Source: Aptenodytes patagonicus (lineage: Eukaryota > Chordata > Aves > Sphenisciformes > Spheniscidae). Taken from it: DNA of 64,000 bases. Shown piece after piece: positions 10,531-22,715 of the stretch (its first letter is position 1; each line of letters begins with the position of its first letter). The notes below the pieces were generated by a model, which saw only the letters and a program-made list of their open reading frames with translations, made no database searches and had not been told where the DNA came from. The DNA lies in assembly GCF_965638725.1 (NCBI RefSeq), contig NC_134955.1, positions 10,816,316 to 10,880,315 of the forward strand, read 5' to 3'. The translations under genes and the position numbers were made by a program.

Positions 10531-11555
10531 CTGCAGGAACAGAATAAAGCAATATATCACAAATTCAGCAGGATTAGCAAAACTGTTATCAAACTGTCAT
10601 AAAATTAGAATAAAGTATTCCTGTCATCTTTAAATCCTAAATACAAAAATAAGAATATAAAAGTGAGAACCTGGAAGGACTGAAAAAGTTGTGTGGTTTT
10701 TGTAATATTATAACATTTTCTTAAATTAGTTGTGTCTCCTTTGGAGCTAACAAAATGGCACAGTTTGATGTGTTTGACAGTAAAACATGCTGCAGTTCAA
10801 AGACATCATCTGTTATAAAAATGTTTTTCAGTTAACTGGGGGGGGGGGGGGGGGGGGGGGGAAGGATGTATCAAAGCAGATATTTTTCACCAGAAATAGG
10901 GCTACTAACTTGCATTTCCTATAGTCAAAAGTTCGACCAGAGGCAGTTATCAAAGTGCCTAGCACAAAACATACAAATTGCCCTGAATTACTTTGTGCAG
11001 ATGTCTGTGCGTTCTACACATTAGTTTGCCTTATGGTAGTTGATTTTGGGGTAGAGGATGATGATAATCTAGACCAACAAACCATTGGAAATGGCCAAAT
11101 GCATGGACAGAATGAGAGACTGTATGAAACTAACCAGGCACATTTTAAATTAGTACAACTTTCAGTGTAGATAACATGGCTTACTTTTGCCTCAACATGA
11201 AAAAAAAAAAAGATTTAAGGAAGGAGGCATGAAGAATAAAAAGGATCCCCCTTATTACATTTTAATATTGTAACCATATGTACAGAAATAAGGAGAGGAA
11301 AGCCTAAGTTTTCAGCCGTATCTGGTGAGAAAAGTTGAATGCCTAAGACTACAGCACTGTTAGACAAAAGAATTAGGAAGAGAATGCTGCTATATATAAA
11401 TCTGTATAAAACTGTGCTTAAGAGGACACTCTTAAGCCTGGCTAATTCTGGTTTAATTTTTACCTACAAATTTTATGTAAAGGGAAGGGAAAGGCAAGGA
11501 AAAACACCGAGCATCTTTTTCAAGTGAAACCGATTATTAAAATATTTATACTTAC
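10531..11555 (-). other. BMAL1 intron between microexon and coding exon 3
   Basis: GT-AG intron of about 1 kb containing the 24-G run at 10838-10861. Confidence 0.9.
10838..10861. repeat. Uninterrupted run of 24 G
   Basis: Homopolymer G on the plus strand, C in the BMAL1 pre-mRNA, about 300 bp downstream (in gene direction it precedes) coding exon 3. Its true length is likely to vary and to be poorly measured. Confidence 0.95.
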
Positions 11556-11576
11556 TCAAAAGGAAAGCCATCAAGT
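11556..11576 (-). CDS. BMAL1: BMAL1 coding exon 2: 21-nt microexon
   Basis: Exactly 21 nt between TTTTTCAG (11577) and GTAAGTAT (11555). It completes Gln47 and codes LDGFPFE up to a split Glu54 codon. Being a multiple of three, it can be included or skipped in frame. The seven-residue cassette matches the optional segment that separates longer and shorter vertebrate BMAL1 isoforms; mouse has a related cassette. The long pyrimidine-rich acceptor and near-consensus donor are typical of conserved microexons. Confidence 0.93.
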
Positions 11577-14500
11577 CTGAAAAAGAAAGAAAAATAAAGT
11601 ACACCATATATAGGAAATAAGAATATCGTCTTACATTTTCTGTTGAAATTCTCAAGCTAATGTATATTCTATTTGAAATGAAAAGCACAATGAAAACAAG
11701 ACAATAGCAGTGAACGTATTCTAAGGAGACAAGCTTGTTCAAACTAATCTACTTTCTGAAAGAATAATTCTGCTTTTTAAGAAGAGAGAGCATAGTTCAT
11801 TACACTAATGTGAAAAACTAGTAAAACAACTAACCTAAATTATGTTATGCAAATCATTGAGATATTGTTTCGTCTTCAGAAATGAAAGATCTGTGCCTTA
11901 TTGTGTGTTGCCCTTGTGGTTAGGTAAATGGGATTTCAGAGGACTCTAAGGCCAGAAATAAAAAAAATTTAAAAATGTATCCCAAGTTTCTCAGGTTTTG
12001 ATTCTGCCCAGCAGGACAGGTGAATGTTTTCTTTTAGTCAGTACTAAAGTCCTAATTCTGAACTTTATACAGACTTTATCATATCATAAGGAAATTAAAC
12101 AGAATTTCTACATGCAAGCTAACTGCTGGCATCACTTCAAGACTGTAAAGTGATCTGAAATACCACTGAGCTTTAACATGTTAAAGGGCTACGTTTTATA
12201 AGACCCTTATGAAAAATCTTCTCATATTAGCCATTAACATACCAGTTACTCCTGTTCAACGTCGGACATTAGCCTTCTTAAAAACAAACATGGTAGTCTT
12301 TCATATATTATTCATTGCAGTTTTAAATCAATTATCTTTGTGATTAGTTTTTAAAAGAAGTTTGAAAATGCTAAAGGTTTTCTTCATCTCTCAATTTGCA
12401 CATTTGAGTTACTGTCTTAGTCAATGGCTCAAAGCACTTCTGATGCTCACAAAGAAACAGCATGCAGGTCTAGAACAGGACTTAGAAACAAGGCATCAGT
12501 TTTCCACTTGCGATACCACCTTTAGCTACAGGATGCTTCTTGTGACAAAATTCATTTTAGCCTTAGAAAAACCCAGAAAGCAAAATCTAAAAGAGGTACA
12601 AGGTAAGTTACAAATGCTTCAGGATAGTTTGTTTTCTTATCATACATTATTTCAACTGAAAACACTACTCCCAAGAAAATAAATTAAGTGTTTATAGACC
12701 TGTGCAGGAAGTCTTGGATTCCAGCATTTGACTAAAACAGACCCTAGTGGAGAACAGACAACCTTTGCTGAAGTGACAGCAATAGGTTGGACAGGAATTT
12801 TCCTGGAGGAGTGGCAGGAGAAAGAATTGAGAAGAAGCTGGTGTGGAGAGCTGAAAGCAGAGCTGATCAATATGCTTGCTTGTACTTGAGAGGTGAATGA
12901 AGAACCACACTAAAACAGCCAGGTTCTTCCTTCCTTATTCCCTGACTTCACTGGTAAATGAAGTGTACAACTGGACACTCAGACAATTTATGTAAAAAAT
13001 AAATTGTTAACAGGCAGCAAAAGCTGAACAGTAGCATTTCCTAACAACATTTACTGATACATACATATAGAAGGAGGGATCAAGGAAGTCTACCTTAAGT
13101 TCTATTTTAAAATAGGAGTATTTACTAGCCACCATTTCCTTTGCAACACAACATGAACTGTGGTTGATGACAGCTGTTGTAAACTTATTTTACTTAGGAT
13201 TCAAGGAAACAGTGTTTTCACATATTTAATAAAATGCACACACAACCTAAAGGGCAGAATTGTAACTTACAAGAGCAAGCTGTCTTTTGGAAAAGAGGAC
13301 TTGAGCAATGCTTCCTACCCAGAAGAATAAAGATGGAGAAATGCTTTCTAGAGAAGAGGAGGTTGGTAAGATTGAGGCTGTTCACTGAATTTTGTAGTAG
13401 TCAATTCAACTAGAGGGAGTCATGTACTTTTCAGGAAGACTAAATGCATATTAGAGAAGGTATGTATGCCGCATGTTTGTGGTCTTTAAACAGTACTTAA
13501 GATTTTGCGCATAAGTTCTCCTAAAAAGAAGTCCTATGCACAGGGAACCTAATTCTTAATTCATGCTCAGTGTGGATTAAAAATTCTACTCCTCCCTCTA
13601 AAAAGAACTGCCAACAATCCAAAGGCCCACAATGATAAAATTTGTGCTAAGTTACATAAAAATGGACTACATAGCTGTATTAATAATGGATGGGACCCAT
13701 TCACAAGTTACCCTGCCACTAGACTTTGCAAAGTTACAATACATGAGGTTTGCACAGTGACTTAGAGTTAAGTAGGTTGGTCTTGGTGCACTTAGTGCAG
13801 AAAGGTTTGGAAATCCGACAAACTTTATCACGACCTTTACTATTCTAAAGCAGAGTTGGTGTGATTTCTTTCTATTTCAAACACCTGCCGCAAGAGAGAA
13901 GCTATGGCTTGGACAGTGCTTCTGAGCACTGTTATTAGCAAGCCTGCCTTAAAGAGAAGCAGCTTTCTTGAAACAAAACCACATTCTACCACTGATTCAG
14001 AAGCAGCCAAGTTTTTATTTTGTTGGGAGTAATAGCTTACAGTCAAGGATCAACACAAGATTAAATCAGTTGATTAAATGAAAGGCAGATCTACTGCCGC
14101 AAACCAGAGACTGCTCAGATTCATATTCAACTGGGAGACCAAAATAGCTTCATCAGGCAAAGGCTGGCAGCACACTGATAGGAAGTGACTAAAAAGGCAA
14201 AAAATAAGTGAAGAAAAGGAACTATTCCCAGTTTCACTTCTGCTTTTTAATTAATTTATTATCTTCCCTCCCGCTAGTCAGACATTCTATTTCCTATGTA
14301 AATGGTCAATATAATCAACCTTCACACTGTACATTTCATCAGTATTTTTTTCTCCCTCATCAGCCAAAGGTTTCTTTCCTCAGCCTTACCCCATTTGATA
14401 GCCCTCAATTCTAGCTGCACCAAGATGAAGGCTTTATTTTTATTATTAAATAATGAACTTTCCTCTTAGTGCATAGTAGCTTTTTTCTTTATTAAAACCT

Positions 14501-14625
14501 TTACGACAGGTTGTCAAGAAAAGGTTATTTAAAAATTGCTATAAGTACTTCTATCGTCTCCCCCACTGTATTGTTGTATTACAACCTCTTTTTAGCAGTC
14601 TTAAATCAAGAGAAATCCAACTTAC
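11577..14625 (-). other. BMAL1 intron between coding exon 1 and microexon
   Basis: GT-AG intron of 3 kb. The frame at 12362-12682 (plus, 106 codons) has no recognisable product and no splice or promoter context. No repeat recognised. Confidence 0.9.
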
Positions 14626-14773
14626 TGATAATCGGTAGAGCTTCCCTTTCTTTTCCTATTACAATCCATTCCTGAAGTGCTAAGAGAACTGGAGATCAAG
14701 TCAGCAGGGTCTGGTGACATAAAGTCACTAATTGTAGAAGATATGTCCATCCTTTGGTCTGCCATTGGATTGT
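14626..14773 (-). CDS. BMAL1: BMAL1 coding exon 1: start codon and NLS
   Basis: 148-bp exon with 8 bp of leader and 140 bp of coding sequence starting at the ATG at 14765-14763. It codes residues 1-46 plus two bases of Gln47: MADQRMDISS, then DFMSPDPADLISSS, and the NRKRK nuclear localisation signal near residues 36-40. The start is chosen because the product begins exactly as other vertebrate BMAL1 proteins do. The ATG context is modest (C at -3, G at +4). The acceptor, after a CCCCTC tract, ends in GTTAG at 14774, and the donor is TATCA|GTAAG at 14626/14625. Confidence 0.96.
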
Positions 14774-16741
14774 CTAACATTGAGGGGAAAAACACACCAC
14801 CAAAAAACCCTGCATTAATAGAAGCAGAAACTTACATATTTTTTAACCAAAAAAAGCCCAAATTTTAAACTTAGTATTCTTAAAAACTGCAAAAATCACA
14901 ATTCTATTGTTTCCTTTTGCCGTAAAACATAATCGGCAATTTCTCCTTTTCCAGCTACTGGTGTATTGAATATTGCATACAAACCATGACCCTTCTCAAA
15001 ACACATTATTTAAGATGATTGTTTTTAAAGACTTGTCAGAGTGATCTTTAACTAAACCAGGTTTACTCTTACATTAACTGGCCAGCCAACTGCTTCTCCC
15101 TAACACAAATAAAGGATAAGTTCTGTCTGACTTTCACTGACTGGGAACACTAGTTTTAGTGTGTCTCTCCATTTGAAGATATTAAAGTATATAATTCCAC
15201 TGAATTTCATGGAACAGAATTCAGAAGATTTCCATAGAAAATCAGGTTAAATAAACACCTCCACCACAGCAGACCCCACAAATAAAAACCTAATAACCCA
15301 ATGATGGTCTAAGAAGACTAGTTAAAGGTACATACAAATCTAATTAGCTTTTTCATCCAAAACATACACATTTTAACCCTCTAGACTGCAAATAATTATA
15401 TTGTTGGAAGAAACCCTGTGAAAAGCTTATTTATTACTAAGTGGCATCAACTGTGAAACAGAACAGTTTTTACCTGAAAGCCTGTCTTAGAAGCCTAGAT
15501 CAACCTGGGGAAAGATGATGATGCTCAGCCTGAAGCAGTTGATCACCTTAAAACTCTTCCATGCCTCATATTCTGTTAGTCAAGTACTTTCAAAAACCTG
15601 AATGGGAAGAAAACTAGCAAGCTTAAAAAACACTTTCAAAACAAGTTTGTTTAGAACAATTGTTTTAGACACAGTTTACAACAGCAAATACATGTTTTCT
15701 ACTCAAGGATCAAATTTTAATTTCCTTATAAAGTGTAGAAGCTTTATCCATCATCGAAAGGGTTAGATGTTGAGATGTGCAACTCCAATGAACCAAGCTT
15801 TGGAACAGAAGGAATCTCTTCAGCATCACTTCCTCTTGGGCCCTGTTTATCATTCTTTGGTCTCTGCATAAAACCCCTTCGCTCACAATGATCAGATCTG
15901 AACACATTTGTTGTCTAATGCTACCAGAGTGAGTCAAACTGCTGTTACAGTGCAAAAGACAGACTTATCCCTTCACTCCTGGCTGCCTCATTTTTAAGGT
16001 GGCCATAGCAGTAAGACAGTTTGGGCTCAGCTTACTATTTTGTTTTCTCTTGTAACAGCAGTTGGCATTTTCAAAGGAAAGGGGGTTAAACATTGTTCTA
16101 TTCTGCAGGCTTCAAGTTTTAGTAAAATCCACACCCCATACTATAACTCAAGTCCTCAACTGTGACTCCCAACTACACTGTAAACTCAGTGGCTGGTCTG
16201 CAGGTAGATGTTCTTCCCTTCCAGATTTCTGTCACAAAACAAGTTTTTCAGCAAAACTTACTATGCAAGACTTAAAAACTGTTCTAAGTCTGCCTCTTGC
16301 AAGAAATTTTGAAGTCTTTCGGATACACCGTTTTCTGGTAAATGCATCTGTGAACATTGTGACTGCCTTTCCAACCTGCGATGACAGCAGTACTTCCCAA
16401 TTACACACATCAGCAAGCTCCCACGACACTCTCAGAAGTTTGCAAGGCAAACAACCAGTGTTCTGTCAACATGACCACATTATAACAGATTCTACTGAAT
16501 CACATATATAGACATGTTAAGAGTTATAAGCCAACAGAAACCTCACAAAATCCAAAGTCAACGGTACCATTTTCTTCAGCTCTGCCAGAATAGCACATTC
16601 AGAATTTATTTCAAAAGTTTAAGTTATCTAAATCGCTGGTCCTGTTATGGTAACAACAGTCAGGATCACAGCTCTTAAATCTAAGGTCAGGCAAGTCATT
16701 GCCTTAATACCACCAACTTGTGAACAGAAGATCATTGTTGT
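14774..16741 (-). other. BMAL1 leader intron, part 1
   Basis: Upstream of the start-codon exon. AT-rich; the 149-codon plus-strand frame at 16062-16511 shows no family resemblance. No leader exon could be recognised here. Confidence 0.8.
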
Positions 16742-18830
16742 TCTAGAATCATAGAATCATTAAGGTTGGAAAAGACCTCGAAGATCATCGAGTCCAACCG
16801 TCAACCCAACACCACCACCCACTAAACCATGTCCCTAAGCGCCTCATCTACACGTCTTTTAAATACCTCCAGGGATGGGGACTCAACCACTTCCCTGGGC
16901 AGCCTGTTCCAATGCTTGACAACCCTTTTGGTGAAGAAATGTTTCCTACTGTCCAATCTAAACCTCCCCTGGCACAACTTGAGGCCATTTCCTCTTGTCC
17001 TATCACTAGTTACTTGGGAGAAGAGACCGACACCCACCTCACTACAACCTCCTTTCAGGTAGTTGTAGAGAGCCATAAGGTCTCCCCTGAGCCTCCTTTT
17101 CTCCAGGCTAAACAACCCCAGTTCCCTCAGCTGCTCCTCATAAGACTTGTTCTCCAGACCCCTCACCAGCTTCATTGCCCTTCTCTGGACACGCTCCAGC
17201 ACCTCAACGTCCTTCTTGTAGTGAAGGGCCCAAAACTGAACACAGTATTCGAGGGGCGGCCTCACCAGTGCCGAGTACAGGGACACGATCACTTCCCTAC
17301 TCCTGCTGGCCACACTATTTCTGATACAGGCCAGGATGCCATTGGCCTTCTTGGCCGCCTGGGCACACTGCCGGCTCATGTTCAGCCGGCTGTCAACCAG
17401 CACCCCCAGGTCCTTTTCCGACAGGCAGCTTTCCAGCCACTCTTCCCCAAGCCTGTAGCGCTGCATGGGGTTGTTGTGGCCGAAGTGCAGGACCCGGCAC
17501 TTGGCCTTGTTGAACCTCATACAGTTGACCTCAGCCCATCGATCCAGCCTGTCCAGGTCCCTCTGCAGAGCCTTCCTACCCTCGAGCAGATCAACACTCC
17601 CGCCCAACTTGGTGTCATCTGCAAACTTACTGAGGGTGCACTCAATCCCCTCATCCAGATAATTGATAAAGATATTGAACAAGACCGGCCCCAAAACTGA
17701 GCCCTGGGGAACACCGCTCGTGACCGGCCGCCAACTGGATGTAACTCCATTCACCACAACTCTCTGGGCCCGGCCGTCCAGCCAGTTCTTTACCCAGCGC
17801 AGAGTACACCTGTCTAAGCCGTGAGCCGCCAGCTTCTCTAGGAGAATGCTGTGGGAGATGGTGTCAAAGGCCTTCCTGAAGTCCAGGTAGACCACATCCA
17901 CAGCCTTTCCCTCATCCACTAGGCGGGGCACCTGGTCATAGAAGGAGATCAGGTTGGTCAAGCAGGACCTGCCTCTCATGAACCCGTGCTGGCTGGGCCT
18001 GATGCCCTGGTTGTCCCACACATGCCTTGTGAGCGCCCTCAAGATGAACCGCTCCATAATCTTCCCCGGCACCGAGGTCAGGCTGACAGGCCTGTAGTTC
18101 CCTGGATCCTCCTTCCAGCCCTTCTTGTAGATGGGCATGACATTGGCAAGCCTCCAGTCGTCCGGGACCTCCCCCGTTAACCAGGACTGCTGATAAATGA
18201 TGGAGAGTGGCTTGACGAGCTCCTCCGACAGCTCCCTCAGCACTCTCGGGTGGATCCCATCTGGCCCCATAGACTTGTGAGCATCCAGGTGGCGTAGGAG
18301 GTCGTTGACTGCTTCCTCTTGGATTATGGGGGGTTCATCCTGCTCGCCATCCCTGTCTTCCAGCTCAGGGGGCTGAGTACCCTGAGGATAACTGGTCTGC
18401 CTGTTAAAGACTGAGGCAAAGAAGGCATTGAGTACCTCAGCCTTTTCCTCATCCTCGGTGACAATGTTCCCCCCGCATCCAATAAAGGATGGAGATTCTC
18501 CTTGGCTCTCTTTTTGTCATTAATATATTTGTAAAAACATTTTTTGTTGTCTCTAACGACAGCGGCCAGATTGTGTTCTAGCTGGGCTTTTGCCTTTCTC
18601 ATTTCCTCTCTGCATGACCTAACGAGATCCCTGTACTCTTCTTGAGTCGCCTGCCCCTTCTTCCACAAGCGGTAAACTCTCCTTTTTTTTCCTGAGTCCC
18701 AGCAAGAGCGCCCCGTTCAGCCAGGCCGGTCGTCTTCCCTGCCCGTGGGGGGAAGCAGAGCTTCCAAACTGCTGCTGAGGGCTCATCGTCTATCTCACCC
18801 AACAACTCCTCTGTGGTCCTTTCTCAAAAA
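16742..18830 (-). mobile_element. Young 5'-truncated CR1 LINE
   Basis: About 2.1 kb of CR1 in the same orientation as BMAL1. The 3' end (16742 side) has the diagnostic ATTCTATGATTCTA repeat. Upstream come a short 3' UTR, the reverse transcriptase and C-terminal region of ORF2, then the linker between endonuclease and RT (RLWKKGQATQEEYRDLVRSC). The element stops near 18830, so the endonuclease domain and ORF1 are missing, as in most CR1 copies. Two frameshifts are visible: at the C6 run 18469-18474, apparently one base short, and at the T8 run 18683-18690, apparently one base too long. No target-site duplication is obvious, as usual for CR1. Confidence 0.95.
16822..18270 (-). pseudogene. CR1 ORF2 reverse transcriptase, 482-codon open frame
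   Basis: Uninterrupted frame from [14 protein letters not shown] to a stop at 16824-16822. It is also open upstream of that Met to the frameshift at about 18470, so the Met is not the natural start. RT motifs in order: [10 protein letters not shown] (58-66), [11 protein letters not shown] (96-106), motif [11 protein letters not shown] with Asp130, motif [12 protein letters not shown] (185-195), and motif C FADD at 216-219 with both catalytic aspartates. The C-terminal part ends [21 protein letters not shown]. The RT core is free of stops, which implies recent insertion. The copy cannot act alone because it lacks the endonuclease and ORF1 and has two upstream frameshifts. The 262-codon plus-strand frame inside it is an antisense shadow. 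Confidence 0.95.
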
Positions 18831-21800
18831 TGAAAAAGGAGTCAGGTATTTGTGAATGTGTGGACATACCGGTACAGGCAAGTTAAGAGGTCAGCTGACA
18901 CCAGAAGGTCACTGATAAAAGCTAAATCAGTACAAATTTAAGTCAAATTATAAATTGCCATTGAATCCATAACCACAGTTTATTTTACAAGGCTTTCATT
19001 CACAGTAATACAGTTACTTGTAGATCAGGCCTTACTTTCTTCCTGTATCAGCCTTTTCCTAGCTGCCTGCTTTGTCTCTCTTACTCAAAGTAGTCCAACA
19101 ACTATAAACTCAACTATGTTACTGTGGTTTATGAGATTACTGCAGCTTAATTTACAAGCCACCAGTTAAACCACAATCACTGACCATTTCTCTGTGCTTG
19201 GTTCAGATGCAAAAACATTACATCAACCTCGGTTGATGTGCAGAAGTTATAGCTAACCTTAGTGTGGCCTGTGGCTAAGCCCTATGAATCCAGTGATAAA
19301 AGTACTGTCACACCAAACTACCTACGATGCCACTTTTTTACACCGTCCAATTACTGTGCATCCATGATTCAGTCTTGGAACCTAATATAAAACCCTAGCA
19401 CTGTATAATGCACCTACTAGAAACAAGTAGTTTCTAAAATTTCTGGCCCAACCACCCACAATTAACTTTCAAAAGTTCCTGAACACCTCTATATGTGAGC
19501 GTACTTGTTGAACTCACATTTTACTCCTTAATATAATTTCATGGACCACTTATGACTACCTCAGACAGAAGGTTGGGATGAGCTGGAATTAAAAAAGAAA
19601 AAAGGGGAAAACTTACAAATCCTTTTTTTTTTTTAAACACAGTCCTTTCCCTTTAAGAATGCCTGCAACAGTCAGCATTTTAGCTTAATAATCAGAGCAC
19701 TGCATGTCACTGGTGTGCTTTAATGCAAAAAAAAAAAAAAATTGCTTTGTTGTTCATATCAAAACAAAAAATTCAAAGCAGTTTTATAGAAAAATTCTCA
19801 AAAACAAGAATCCATTCAACTGTGCTATTTTAAATTATAACCAAGTGTCTATACTTGATAGTTTCAAAGCAGCTATTTTAAGTGTCTTGACCATTTAAGC
19901 AGAACAAAGTTACATGAAAAACAGAATTCTCAATTTCTTTTCAAGTCAGCCCTTTCTCTACCATGCCCCAAATGCTCATCCCAGTTCTAACAACCACAGC
20001 CCTACATTTTAGCTTTACGGGAGTTAAGAATCACGCGTCTCTCTTGAAATGAGGTTTAAAGTTAAGAAAACGTCAACCCAATGATCAGAGCAAAAATCAG
20101 CATGCCCCACTATAATAAAGTGAACAGTTCAGAGAAATGTTTTGTTGCAAGGCTTTCTTAAAATTCTGAAAAATTGAATATTTTACTATCTTTTCAGCCT
20201 CCAGCTGCTAGTTGTTCAATGGCTCAAAAAAATCCTCTATGAGAAGGAATGCAGAAGTTACCCGTACGTATAAGCAAAGTTCAAATCTTCCATTTATGAT
20301 GCCCAGCCTGTTGCCAAAGTACTCCAAGGACCTACTTGAAAAAATGCCATGTAGTCCACTTCCTGATTAAATTCTCCTGTAGATGAGAATCAAATGATAT
20401 TTTGTCATTGTATCGCATGACAGTGTCTCTCCACAGCCTGTTTGGGACTACTTCCTTCAGGATTCCCCTCCCTTGCATTCAATCTTTCTCAACCCCCTGC
20501 AATGAGGCTAATGAGACAGTAAAAACAAATCTTACTGTTTATCCCTTAAAAAAAAAGTTAGATGACACGTGACTAGCTTAATCATGCAGCAAAGCTGATC
20601 ACGAGTACATAAACACCTCTGAGCAAATCAAGGTCAGAGCTAAAGTAGGTCAACTACGTCTGCCAAGCACCCATCTGGGAGTCAAGACCTCTTTACACAA
20701 GCACCACCAGTTTCAGCTAACCCTAGGCAAGAGCCAACTATCTCCAACACACATACATATTTATTCTAAAAGAAACGCAATTCATAACTTTATGAATCAG
20801 AAGTGTCTCATATCTTAAAAGCACTATTTTGCAATGACAGAGGAATACTGTGGTGCGGTTTCCTTAAGAAGTAATTGAAAAGATACTCATTGTCCCTATG
20901 TGTAATGACTGAACCAAAAACAGCTACCGAAAGGCAATCATCTACTTCCCTTCACAGCAGTATTTCATCTCAGAAGTTAACTGTCACAGTACGAACTAGT
21001 AAGAAACAGAGGAATAGGATTATTTATCTTCACTATCTGTATTTCTTCAAGAGGTGTTGTAGATGTATGTATACTCCAGATGCACACACATTCAGTAATG
21101 GCGGGAAATTTCTGCTCAGCAGCACAAGGACTGCAAGCATCCCTATGATTTCAAGATGCATACTGGCACACACGGGCATGGCTTCTGCAAGTAACAAGCA
21201 GTTCCTACATCAGAATCTTTATTATGAAATACTCTGTATGAATCAAAGGAAGATCTTTGAAGTAAAGCAGTGATATTTTCCTTTTCCTTCAGTACTTAAG
21301 GAGCAGCTGTCAGAATACTTCATATTTGCCTGATATATTGATACTGTTTTGTTTTAATGGCACATTTGTGTTCCTTGAACCCCCTGAAATCCCGAACATT
21401 ATTTGCAAGAACACTCTGTACTCCCAGAAGATAAAAAGCCCTGTGGCTTCCTCTCACATGCAGATGCATCTCACCGCACCCTCTGGAGCAAAGAAGTGAT
21501 TTTACTCTGGTTTGCTTGTTGAGGTCATGCTTTTACCACTCACTCATCAGCATGTTCGCCAACCCTGGCAGCCTAGGATCCACATCTGAGTTTTGGAACT
21601 CCTCCCAACCCAAGCTCTTAGCGACATCGGTAGCTCATGTTTTGACCCTGTCCTTAACCACACACACAGAGCAGCAATGATCCAACAGCCTCCTGCACCT
21701 CTTATGTTAGCAGCTGCTGCTACCCAGCCCCTCACAACAGGGCACAAGTATCTCCTGCTCTGTGGAAGGCAGAGGCACAGCCTTCAGCTGCTCAAGTGAC

Positions 21801-22390
21801 TTACTGTTCAAACAGCTGCTCCTCATCTTTCCTAAGGAAAAAGTAGCAGGCTGGAGGGAAGCATCCCATGAATTTAAACCAGCCACAAAGCTACAAGATG
21901 AATCATTTTGACTTAGGGAAAAAAGCCTCCAATAAACAGAAGAAAAACTCCACAGGCACAAAGAACAGCTTTCAGCTCTAGGAAGTAAATGTAAAGGCAG
22001 TTTCTCAATATATCAATATACTGTCCACATGCACTCCCCTACCGAAAACAGCTTTGTTCATCACTAGTGTCTCTGAGAAAAGACAGAATGAGTCATATCA
22101 TGGCATCACCCCACAGGAGTTTTCCAGACTGTCATAGTGGTAATAGAGCCACAGGACAATATTCTGAGTTTTGTCTTGTTCATAGAGCACTTAGACTTCC
22201 AGTTCAAGAAGGGGCATCAGATCCCATCTCTCCTTGCTTAAAAGGGGAAGTACTTAAAACTTTTACTTCCAGCTATTTTAACAAAGGACTTCTCTGTTGC
22301 TCCAAAACTAAGAATAAGTGGTAACTAAAATAACTTTCTCTTGCACCGGGGAGCTCAGAACTAGACCCAGGAACACAGAAGTGTCTCACC
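18831..22390 (-). other. BMAL1 leader intron, part 2
   Basis: AT-rich intron sequence. A 15-A run lies at 19727-19741. A canonical CACGTG occurs at 20566-20571 without supporting context. The plus-strand frame at 20875-21273 has no recognisable product. Confidence 0.8.
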
Positions 22391-22715
22391 AGTGGTCAGT
22401 AAATGGGAAGGATCGCTTCCCTCAGCCTGCTGGCAACACTACTCTAACTCAATCCAGGAGGCTGCTGGCCTTTTTTGCTGCAAAGGCACCATTGCTGGCT
22501 CATAGACCCCCAAGCTGTTTTCCAGATGGTCAGCCCCTAGTCTGTACTGGGGCATTGGGTTTTTCCTCTCCAGATGCAGGACTTGGCATTTCCCTTTGTC
22601 GAACTTCATCAGGTTCTTGTCAACCCTTTTCTCTGGCTTGTCGAGATCCCTCTGATTGGTAGCACACCCATGTGGTGTATCAGTCACTCCTCCCTGTTTT
22701 GTATTATCTGTAAGT
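22391..22715 (-). mobile_element. Old CR1 fragment
   Basis: Matches the ORF2 region after RT motif C, recognisable as NQRDLDKPEKR, NLMKFDKGKCQVLHL and NPMPQYRLGADHLENSL, then a gap and a decayed continuation (about 22391-22500). The frame has lost blocks relative to active copies, so this is older than the copy at 16.7 kb. Both 5' and 3' ends of the element are missing. Confidence 0.85.

Noticed and set aside
16062..16511. 149-codon plus-strand frame in the leader intron
   Set aside because: No recognisable domain, no neighbouring exon signals, antisense to the intron; length is within chance for a 64-kb window.
16912..17700. 262-codon plus-strand frame
   Set aside because: Exact antisense of the CR1 reverse transcriptase; no independent evidence.
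20566..20571. Scattered CACGTG E-boxes (also 5907, 27389, 44955, 53251)
   Set aside because: Number is about what chance predicts for 64 kb; no paired arrangement or conservation visible, except the two in the old CR1 which are reported separately.
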